Below, piece after piece: positions 42,750-52,914 of a stretch of 64,000 nt of DNA (positions within the stretch are counted from its first letter, which is position 1; each line of letters begins with the position of its first letter). The stretch is taken from contig JAPFFF010000013.1 in the NCBI GenBank assembly GCA_039105265.1, positions 3,658,001-3,722,000 on the forward strand. The letters run 5' to 3'. Source of the stretch: Tritrichomonas musculus. Lineage: Eukaryota; Parabasalia; Tritrichomonadida; Tritrichomonadidae. The translations under genes were made by a program, and so were the position numbers. The notes under the pieces were generated by a model. The model worked only from the letters and a program-made list of their open reading frames with translations, did not search any database and had not been told where the DNA came from.

Positions 42750-45700
42750 TTATTTGAAAAAAAAAAAATGTGAAAAAATTTCATCTTTGATATTTCTGTC
42801 TATATTTTTAGCAGAAGTCAATAAAAGCTTAACAATATCAGAATTATCATTTTGTACAGCTATATGTAATGCTGTCTTATAAAACAAAATTATTTAAAAT
42901 CTTATAAAATAAAATAAATTTAAAATTTCATGAAAAAAAACTAATATGAAATTTCATTTAAAAAATTGATTTGTGAATTGAATAAAAAAATTAAAAAAAG
43001 AATTGTATTTAAAATGATTAATTTGAAATTGTATTAAAAAGATTTGATTTAAAATTGTATAAGAATATAATATTTTAAAATTTCATTAAATTTGTGTTAT
43101 TTTTGAATTGGATTAAAACTTGAATTAAAATTTTATTAAAATGATATTGATTTAAAATTGAATTAAAAATCAAAATCAAAATATCATAAAATTAATTGAT
43201 TTCAAAACTCCATTTTAAAGATTAACTTTAGAATTTCATTCAAAAAAAATTATTTTGAAATTCGATTGAAATAATTAAATTGAAATCTTATTGAAAAAGT
43301 TGAATTGAAATTGAATGAAAAAAATGAATTGGAATTGTATTAAATAATTAATATTATGAAATTGTATTGAAACTATAGATTTATAATTGTATTAATATAT
43401 TTGATTTAAAATATAATTAAAATTTTTGAGATTTAATTTGATTTAAATAATTGATTTAAAATTAAATTAAAATACTTTGATTTGGAATGGTATTAAAAAA
43501 ATTATTATTTAAAATACTTGGCAAGTTAGGATCGATTTTATTATGTGCTAACAGTAACCGAATAACTTCTAGATTTCCTTTTTCCACAGCAATATTCAAC
43601 GGAGGCTTATGAAATTAAAAAAAAATTCTATTCAAAAAGTTAAAAAAAATTTCATTGAAAAAATTAATTTAAAATAGTATTAAAGCAATAGACTTTGAAA
43701 TTGTATTGAATTATTAAATAATGAAATTCTGTTGAAACATTCAAATTGAAATGTCATTAAAATGTTTAATTTTTTTAACTTTATTAAAATTAAAGATATA
43801 AAATGTCATTCAAATATTTGATTTAAAATTGAATTAACCTTTTTAATTGAAATTTTATTGAAAAAAATGATTTGAAATTGAGTTTAAAAAAATGACTTAG
43901 AATTTCATTTAAACTTACATTGTGAAATTTTCTGAGAATTTTCATTTTAGAAACGTAATTAAAAATAATTTAATTTTGGAATGATATAAAACCATTATTT
44001 GTGAAATTGTATTTAAAAAAAAAATCATTTGAAATTGTATTAAAATTGGTATTTATAAACTTGATTTAAAAGAACACTTGTAATGCCAGTATGATTTACA
44101 TCAAGCTTTGGATTAGATAATAAAGCCCATAAAACATCAACATTTCCTTTTTGAATAGCAATGATTAATGCAGTGTTATAAGACAAAAAATTTTAAAATT
44201 TTATTGAATTATTAAAATTAAAATGTGATAAGAATTATTAATTAAAAACTGTATTTAAAAGAAATTGATTGAAATTGTATTTAAAAAAATAATGTTTTAA
44301 TTGAATTTAAAAAAATGTTTTGAAATGTCATTTAAAAAAAAGTTTTGTAATTTTATTAAATTGATGGATTCGAAATTGAATTGAAAAGGTTGGTTTGTAA
44401 TTGAATTGAAATATTTAAAAAAAAATTTCATTCAAATTTTTTATTTTGAAATCGCATTCAAAAATTTATTTTAAAATATTATTAAAATATCATGTTTGTA
44501 AATGAAATTAATGGCTTTCATTAGGAATTATATTGAATTATTTAATTTGTAATTTTATCAACAAAAAATGATTTTAAATGTTTTGGTGATTAACTTCAAT
44601 TTTTTCACCTGTTAATAAAAGATTGACTGCATCAACATTTCCTTTCTCAACAGCTATATGCAATGCTGTCTTATTAAAAAATTGATATAGAATTTCATTA
44701 AAAAAAGTATGTTGTAATTGTATTCAATTAATTGATTTGTAATCTCATTAAAATGAATTTATTTTTAACATTATTTAAAAGTAAAATTTTGGAATTTTAT
44801 TTAAAAAAATTTTTTATTTGTAATCTTATTTAATTTTTTGATTGTGAATTGTATTGAAATATTCAATATAAAATAAAATTAAAATAATTGATTTATAGAA
44901 CTCTATTTGAATAATTAAATTCAAAATTCCATTGAAATGTAAAACTGAAAATTTCATTTGAAAAATTGATTTTGAATTTTATTTTAATTGATGATTTAAA
45001 ATTGTATTAAATTATTTTGGATTGAACTTTATTGAAATGGTAATTATGTAATGTGATTAGAAATAATTGGATTTGAATATAATTAGAAAAACAATTGTTT
45101 TAAAATGACATTAAAATCATTTGTTTTGTAATTTTATTTAAATATTCAAATTTTAAAATTTTTAATTGATTAACATCAAGATTATCAGCTGTTAATAGAA
45201 GTCTAATAATTTTCAAATTACCTTTTTCAACTGCCAAGTGTAAAGCTGTTTTATAAATATATAAAAATTTAAAATTTCATTAACAAAAGAACAGTTAAAA
45301 TTATATTTAAATTATTCATTAGAAATTGTATTAAAAAAATGATTTTGGAATTGTATTTAAAATTGCTAAATAAAAAATTTCGTTAAAAAAATCTAATTTG
45401 TAATTCTATTTAATCATTTGATATAAAATATTATTGAAATATCTTATTGATAATTTCATCAAAAAAATTAAATATTGAATTTTATTTAAAAAATTATTTT
45501 TTTAAATTGTATTAAAATAATTGATTATTGAATCTTATTGAAAATTGGTTTTGGAAATGAAATTAATTATATTCTTTTAAAAACGATATTAAAGTGAATT
45601 AATTTTAAATTTTGTTGATTGCATTAACATCGAGTTTCTGGCTTGTTAATAAATGTCTAATAGCACTTATGTTTTCCTTTTCAACTGCAATGTACAATGG

Positions 45701-48014
45701 TGTCTTATTAATAATAAATTATATAAATTTCATTAATAAAAAAAATAGTTTGGAATTATATAAAAAATATTTTGTTTTTAATTCTATTAAAAATTTTGAA
45801 TATAAATTTTATTTCAAAAGTTAAGTGAAACATCATTCAAAAAAATCATTGAAATTTCATTGAAACAATTAATTAAGAATTGTATTTAAATTAGAATTTC
45901 GTAATTCCATTAAAACCGATTTTAAACCTTATTAAAAATTTTTCAATTTGTAATTTTATAAAAAAAGTGACATTTAAAATGCTCACAAGATTTACATCAA
46001 CATTCGGTGAAGATACTAAAAGACGAATAATATCAAGATTTCCTCTTTCAATTGCAGCTTGTAAAGGTGTTTTATAAGAAAAAAGTCAATTCAAATTTCA
46101 TTGAAAAAATCAATTCAAAATGACATTGAAAAAATTGAATTAAAATTATATAAAAAAAATTAATTTTGGAACTCCATTAAAAAATTTTGTTTATAACATC
46201 ATTTAATTGGTTATTTTAAAATATCATTAAAGAAAGTAACTTGTAATGTCATTCAAACATTTGAATATTGGAACCCTATTCAATTTCAATTCAAATTATA
46301 TTTAAAAAAATTATTTGAAATTTGATGAAAAAAAAAGTTAATAAAAACGCTTCTTAAATTAGGATCTATGTTTGGATATGATAATAAAAGGTTTACAATT
46401 TCTGTGTTGCCTGCTTCGACAGCAATATACATTTCTGTTTTATTAAAAAAATAAAATTAAAACTTCATTCAAAAAAATTTTTTTTTGAAATTGTATGAAA
46501 AAATTTTTTGCCCAAAATTCCATTGAAATCACAAATTTGAAATGTCATTTAAACAATTTGTGATAAAATTGCATTAAAATATTCATGTTTTTAATTAAAT
46601 AAGACCAAAAAAAGCATTTGAAATTTTATGAAAAAAAAAATTTATTTTTGAAACGCAAGGTAAAAGAGTATTTAACTGATCACATAATAACAAAAGACGA
46701 ACAATTTCAGTATTAGCACGTTGAGTAGCAACATGTAATGGTCCTTGATAAAACAAATTTAAAAAAAACTGTATTAAAAAAAATATATAAAAAACTAGAT
46801 TAGAAACAAACAAAATTTGAAATTCCATTAAAAAAAATTTTTTTTGAATTCCATTTGAAAATAATGTGCAAAGAAACGTCATTAAAAAATGACAAATATT
46901 AAAATTGTATTAAACAATTATTTTTTAAAACTGTTGTATGATTCACCTCAACTCCCATTGTATTCAATAAAATATCAACAAACGCAATATAATCGTACTT
47001 ACAAAGCAAGTAAAAGTGCGATTTCTTGATGTTATCGACCAAGATGTGGCTGAAGTTGTAATATCTCAAGCACTGGCTAAACAAGAACAATAAACTGGCC
47101 GGATCCTTCTTGAAATAGTCCTTTAAGAAAAAGTTGATTATCTCATTGTGGTGGCATTTGATTGACTCTCTGATGCATTCTTTATAAGTCAAGTCTTCCG
47201 GTGGAATTTTATTGAATTCAAGAAGCTTCACCATATTCGTGTTTGGCGAGTGAATTCCAAAAATCCATGTGGGCGATCTGACAGCTGGAATGTTGGTGGC
47301 CAAATAACGGAAGACTTCAATCGAGCCAAAGAAAGCCGTGTATTCAATCAATGTCGGAGTTTTCTTAATCAAAAGTGAGTTCGTCTCGTAGATGGAAGTA
47401 GGAATGAGTGACTCGAGGGGCATTTTGTATATGCTTAATTGTGTGGTGAATTCATTGGCCTTGTCTAATCGAATTAACTCACAAATTAAATTGTCGTTTT
47501 CACCTATTTTTCGATTCAATTCATATTTGGCCGGATCACGAATTTCAGCAAGAAATTGGTTGCTTTGTTCTGGAGTAAAAAATGGCTTCAGCTCTTTGTA
47601 AAAATATTGCGGATATTTGGCTTGTAAATATTTGTCGGTTAACATTATTTGTGCGATATCGGAATTAATAATTAATAGTTTGGCTTCAATTAGATAAAGT
47701 AAAAGTCGTTTGTTGCTCTTGAAAAGCTGGAAAATTTGGTAATTCGTAAAATATTTTTTAATCTCATTTTGAAAAATTTCAAGAATCTTTTCAATATGAG
47801 CGAAAAATGTGGTTGGACGGTAGTGATTGTTCGAGATTTTTACTATCAAACGAAAAAGCAATTTGAGATCGTTTTTGTTGCTAGAGATTTTCATATTTCG
47901 AAATATATTGGTAAGACTCAAAAAATTTGGTTCAGAGTTTGGTTCATCTTCTATATATTCTAAAATAGCTTTTTGCATCATTTTGATGTTATCTAGGTAT
48001 GCTTTAACCGTCAT
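42750..48014 (-). CDS. DUF3447/ankyrin protein encoded by ten exons, one ankyrin repeat per exon
   Basis: Exon 1 (48014 to about 46929) encodes about 360 residues of DUF3447 N-terminus (NHYRPTTFFAHIEKILEIF, IGENDNLICELIRLDKANEF, PTSIYETNSLLIKKTP, LIEYTAFFGSIEVFRYL, ESIKCHHNEIINFFLKDYF) ending VEVNHTTV. Ankyrin exons follow at 46753-46652, 46447-46346, 46079-45978, 45712-45608, 45258-45157, 44678-44577, 44183-44082 and 43614-43513, and a last exon at 42884-42750 ends IKDEIFSHFFFFK-stop. Eight internal exons are 102 bp (one 105), all phase 0, each one ankyrin repeat such as KTALHIAVEKGNVDAVNLLL. The predicted protein is about 680 residues, with nine ankyrin repeats. No break is seen in any exon, and repeat consensus residues are conserved, which argues for function. 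Borders lack a consistent GT...AG. Exact splice points are inferred from repeat spacing. Confidence 0.7.
42885..46928 (-). repeat. Intervening sequences of degenerate ~26-bp repeats between ankyrin exons
   Basis: Nine intervening sequences of about 175, 204, 266, 265, 349, 478, 393, 467 and 628 bp, tending to lengthen towards the 3' end. Read on the plus strand they are chains of a loose unit AATTCAAATTTCATTGAAAA, with about ten units recognisable in 46080-46345. Stops occur in all frames. Neither Trichomonas-type splice motifs nor constant GT and AG dinucleotides were seen at the inferred borders. Confidence 0.65.
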
Positions 48015-49191
48015 TGGAAGAAAAAAAGAGGATAGAAAGACCGTTAATTCAATTTTTTTTCAAATAATTGATAATTTATTCAAAAAAATTATTAAATAAA
48101 CAATTTTTTCTATCGTATATTCAATTTTGTTTTGAGTAATTTGACTTTTTGATGAACACTATAAATACTAAAAATCATAAATTGATCTATATAAAGCACT
48201 TATGAAAGCATATAGAGGCATGAACAAAAGTGGCATAATGAACATTACATAAAATAACGGCACCATATTGATTGATTCTATGATTTATATCTTTATTTCA
48301 TGGGAATTTGTTTTATCATTCATTATAAAATCGATTTTTGCAATCATTTCCAAAAAATAAATGAAAAACAAAATAATATCTTTTTGATTCATTGATAATT
48401 TTTTGATGAGCTACCAAAATCAAGGCATCATTTTGTTATATAACCAAAAGGATTGATTAAAGATAAACTCTTTTTTTTCATTATTTTTTCGAATAAATAT
48501 TTTTTTTTTTTTACATATTCGAATTTTAACTTTTTATTCAATTTTGCATTTTTAAAATAGTATTTCTCTTTATATATTGCTAATAATTTAAATAATAATA
48601 TAATTTTTTTTTTATAATATTTTCTTTTTTTTTCATTATTAAGAAGAGCAGATAAAGGTTAAACTTTCAATTATTTAAAGTAATTGATAGATGATAGTAA
48701 TGATGAATAAAGATGAGGATATAACGAAAATTATCCAAAATTGATAAAATTCATTTGAAAATATTCTGAAAAAATGACTGGACGGTTATATCGAGAAAAG
48801 ATTGAAAACAACTGTCTAAATAGTTTTTAATTCTATTTCAGAAGTTTTATAAAGCATATCTGTCTGATTATATTCAAACATTTTTAACACTTAAGAAATC
48901 CGAAAAAAAAAAAAGATATTATTATTATATTTCAAAAATGTTTTCAAAAAATATAAAATTGTTAGAACAATTTCTCAATATATATGTCATATCATTAAAT
49001 TTATGGCAATATCTCCTCTGTTGAGAAAATGTAACCATATTTTATCTCTAAACTTTAAGCCTTATTTTTTTTACATCACAAATACTACAAACGTCTTTTT
49101 AACGTCTTTTTTCATAAAATAACGATTTTTTGATTTGTAGTATTAATGAAACTTTTTGAATGCGAATAAATTTTTTTTATTTTATGAAGAA
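48015..49191. other. AT-rich intergenic spacer
   Basis: Upstream region of the ankyrin gene; no convincing gene. Contains several T tracts of 10-12 bases. Confidence 0.55.
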
Positions 49192-50797
49192 TCACTCAAA
49201 AATGTATGAACACAAAATCATATAAAAAAAAATTGGGTTTGAAAATGATCGTCCAAACACAAACAAACCTTCTCAAAAAAAAATTGAACCCAAACAAACT
49301 TTATTAAATTTTGAGATAAACCCAAACAAACTTAATTTTTTTTGAGTGAAACCCATCATACAGAAAAAGTTCAATTAGAATTTTTTTATAATTATAAATA
49401 GATGCATTATGACTATTCAAAGCTGTTATTTTTTGTTTAATTGTGATAATTATATAAATATATATTATATAAATTACAATACATATTTTAAGTAATTCTA
49501 TATCATTTATTATCAAGATAAAATGCATTTATTGATATATTCACAATTATCTATTTTTTATTTAATTTTTAAAATTAAAGCTCATCGATTCAAATAAAAA
49601 ATTAAATTAACAAAATATAAAACTAAAATATCTTAACTATTTATGAATTTTATCCATGATATTTTATTTATTTATATTTATAAATATATCTATAATATAA
49701 TATTTATATTATTAATTATGTAAAAGTGGCAGCATAGCTCTTACAGATTATTACCAATATTTCAATTATTTTGAATAAAAAAGATCTTTTATGTAAAATC
49801 CAATCTTAATAGAATATTATTTATTTTAAGTGCGAAAAGTAAATTTTATAAAAAATATGATAAATTAAGAAAAATTAAATGGTTGTTTTATTTTTCATAT
49901 ACAGAATATTTGAAATATAACGAATACTTTCTTTGAATTTCTTTCATAATATTCAATTTTTCTTTGAATGAAAAATATAAATCATTTTATCTTTTTTATC
50001 AAACAATTTAATTGCATTATTCTTCTGTAATAATATATTATATAATTAGCATATTATTAATTAAATTATAAAAGAGTAATTCATATTTAAAATATAAAGA
50101 TATGATTATTTTAAATTGAGAGGGAGGTAATGTTTTTTGAACAAGGTTTATTTCAAATTTTATTCATTGATCAAATTACTCATTTGCTAATCGATATATA
50201 AAATAGTAAATGTTTTATTTGTAATAATATATATTAATTTAATAAAATATAATTATTTTATATATGATTATAAAATTATTAAATGGGATAAATAATGATT
50301 AAATATAAAACACGAAAAAGTATTTGAATTTAATTCAATTTATTATTTATATTTATTAAAATATTTATATTTCAATAAATTTATTATTTAGAAGACAACA
50401 AAACAGAAAAATAATATATTGAATAATTAAACAATAAAAAGACAAAGCAAACACATTTTTTATAAGTTGTACAATACCAAACCCAAAAAAACAAGAAAAG
50501 CAATAATTAAAACAAAAAATTATTGGGTTTTGTGAAAACTAGTTAGTTAAATATTAAAAAAACTATTAATATATTATTAATATATAATTTTCTATTTAGT
50601 AAACATAAAATATCTAAAAAATAACAATTTTTTTTAGCTAATATTATTCTCTAAATTTGAAAAATGTACTTAATGTTTTTTTGTATTTGTTGTTGTGCCA
50701 AGACGGCACAAAAGTGAAGATCACAAATATACCTCAAACACATAAAAAAAACAAAGAAACACCATTTTGGGTTTTGGGTTCAGACATTTTTGAGTGA
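49192..50797. mobile_element. Candidate non-autonomous TIR element (1.6 kb)
   Basis: The left end (49192 onward) TCACTCAAAAATGTATGAAC and the inverse of the right end (50797 backward) TCACTCAAAAATGTCTGAAC match at 19 of 20 positions, and similarity continues into CAAAA. Subterminal CCCAAACAAACTT-type repeats occur inside the left end, and TTGGGTTTTG words near the right. The interior is AT-rich without a supportable gene. No clear target duplication was found. Confidence 0.5.
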
Positions 50798-51230
50798 ATC
50801 AAAAATAATATTATTTAATTTGAAAAACATTTTACTATTTTATCTTTTTATTTTTAAATTATTTAAAACATTTTTAATATAAAAAAATAATTGTAGATCA
50901 AGATAAAAATAAAAAACTAATATCGAGAAAATAACGTATTTACAATTGTAATTACAATTGTAATTTTTAAACGGACAAGTTGTATACAATTGTAAATACA
51001 AAAACAAAGGCTTACTAAACTTTTTACTTTCAACTTCATAAAATCAACTCAGACAGTCATTTTTTTTTTTTTTTTTTTTTTGAAGATCATATCTTTTTAT
51101 TTATATATGTGCATTATAAAGAAAAGTAAATCTAATTTCAATGAATAAAAAGTAAAAATGAATGCTTTTAATAGGGGGTTTTCGAACAAAATTTTTTTTC
51201 TGAAAAAAATAAAGTTTATAAGGGTGAGGG
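50798..51230. other. AT-rich spacer with T tract
   Basis: No gene recognised; a tract of about 22 Ts lies at 51060-51081 and (A)CAATTGTAATTACAATTGTA-type short palindromes at about 50940-51000. Confidence 0.45.
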
Positions 51231-51650
51231 CAAAAAAAGCTTTCTGTTGCATTAAACTTCACAATATATAGATTCAAAATCATATAGGTTTTATATGTTA
51301 ATTTTGCTTCTACACAGAGTTGTGCTTCATTTAAAATCCACTTTTTCAATACTTTTTAAAACTTTTTCAATGTTTTTAAAAATGAAGTTAATCTAGATCA
51401 ATATAAGATATCTCGTTGTATTTTATGTATAATTATTTTTGGAAGTAATTGAAAAAGATAATAACAGAAGGATTTTTTGAATTTTTTTCTTTGCAGCAAA
51501 TATCTTTTTTATTTTTGAAGTATAATTTTCATAATTTTGAATTTAAGCATATGCATTGTTTTAATTATTTTAAATATTGCTATATTTTATAAAATAGATT
51601 CCAAAAAAATAAGTAGATATTGAAAAACAAATTCTTTATTGTAAGCGTTT
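51231..51650 (+). repeat. Diverged third copy of part of the palindrome arm
   Basis: Matches 11870-12275 of the right arm (and the inverse in the left arm) from AAAGCTTTCTGTTRCATTAA through GAAAAACAAATTYTTTAT, at over 90% identity by eye. It ends abruptly at the start of the truncated hAT-like MITE. The adjacent 51101-51230 is not in the arms, so this is a solo fragment of a related element. Confidence 0.8.
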
Positions 51651-51654
51651 TTTT

Positions 51655-52010
51655 GGGGAATCGTACTTTTCTATGCCACTTTTTGAAAACTTTTAAACTT
51701 TTTGAATACTTTTTTATACATTTTTTATTCAATTTTTGCTAAATAATTCATAATTATATAGTTCAAATGGCTTCCCGATTCATCCAGCAATTCAAGGAAC
51801 CTGATTCGGCTTCGCGCAGCCCCGTGGTGATCTCTGGTGCGTATATTCCTGAAAAATTATGTAAAAATAAAAAAAAAAATTATATCAAAAAAAGAAAAAA
51901 GTTAAAATTTTAAGGAAAAATTTAAATTTACGATTTTTTTGGTTAATTTTCTTAACAGAGTAGTCAAATTTCACCATAAAATGGTGGTTTTTTACTTTCC
52001 ATGAGTAGCT
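51655..52010. mobile_element. Second copy of the hAT-like MITE, inverted and 3'-truncated
   Basis: Starts with GGGGAATCGTACTTTTCTAT, the TIR of the element at 17730-18126, and runs in reverse order to it. It includes the conserved coding fragment (51767-51913) and stops in the middle of the CCATGAGTAGCT palindrome, without a second TIR. It lies directly against the arm fragment on its left. Confidence 0.8.
51767..51913 (+). CDS. Short conserved coding fragment in MITE copy 2
   Basis: A 48-codon frame from ATG 51767, beginning MASRFIQQFKEPDSASRSPV, with one residue different (VISG for VITG) from the copy at 18013-17831 over the shared 32 residues. After GAYIPEKLCKN the two copies diverge in AT-rich sequence. 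Conservation limited to this block suggests it is a real exon of an ancestral gene, or is simply less AT-biased; function unknown. Confidence 0.4.
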   Translation: MASRFIQQFKEPDSASRSPVVISGAYIPEKLCKNKKKNYIKKRKKLKF

Positions 52011-52914
52011 ACGTTATTTTCATTAACACACTTTGACATGCTAATATTTCCATCATCTGTAAATAAGATTCTTGATATATCTTTATAGTCACCGTTTAAA
52101 CCCAGGCCCGTTTGTTAAAACCCAGGACCACTTTTTATTGAATATTTCAATAGTTTACGTAAGAAAAAAAAATTTTCAAAGAAATTTTTTTTTTTTTATA
52201 AAAACTAAAAAATCTTCTTTTTTCAGAAATAAAACATGAGTAAAAACATTTTATTTATGATATTTATTTGTCTCTAAAAATTATATACCACTTTTATTAG
52301 TTTATACAAATTCTTAATAATTAATCAAATAAAAAACTAAAATATTTAAAATTACATGATTATTGTAAAACTCTTTAAGTAAAACCAGATCTTAAAAGAA
52401 TGAGTAATTAGTTCATACTGGGCAGAAATTAATAATCTATCCATTTTAATGTGAAAAGAAAGTAAATGTCATAAAAATAGTCATAAGACTCCAATATACT
52501 TAATAAATACAAGCAACTAATGTTAATTTATATTACAATATTTATGTTTTTATTATTATTTGTTTAATTAAATATTCAATTTGTTTGATTTGGGCAGAGA
52601 TTAATATTTTTTAAATTCAAAATTAAAAGTAAATAAATGCCATCAATATGTTTTCACAATTTGTATGATGCAAACAAACATGTATATGATGAAAGAGAAA
52701 AAAAAAATCAAGTATCCAAATTGTTTTAACAATTTGGGCAGAAATTAAAATTCTTTTCAAATATTTCAAAGTAGCGTAAAATATAAACTAATAATTTTAC
52801 ATTAATTACCTGAAATAATTTGCATTAATTACCTGAAATGCTTTTCGATTATTTTTTTTTTTTTTTTTTTTTTTTTTGACCTTAATTTTCACCTTATATT
52901 AATTCAGTTTTTTA

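Noticed and set aside
46595-46882. A 95-residue independent minus-strand gene
   Set aside because: Only the ankyrin part (46652-46753) has similarity; the rest is intron-type sequence that happens to stay open.
42885-46928. Ordinary Trichomonas-type GT...AG introns
   Set aside because: Neither GTAYGT-like 5' motifs nor ACTAACACACAG-like 3' motifs are visible at the domain-defined borders; kept only as an open question.
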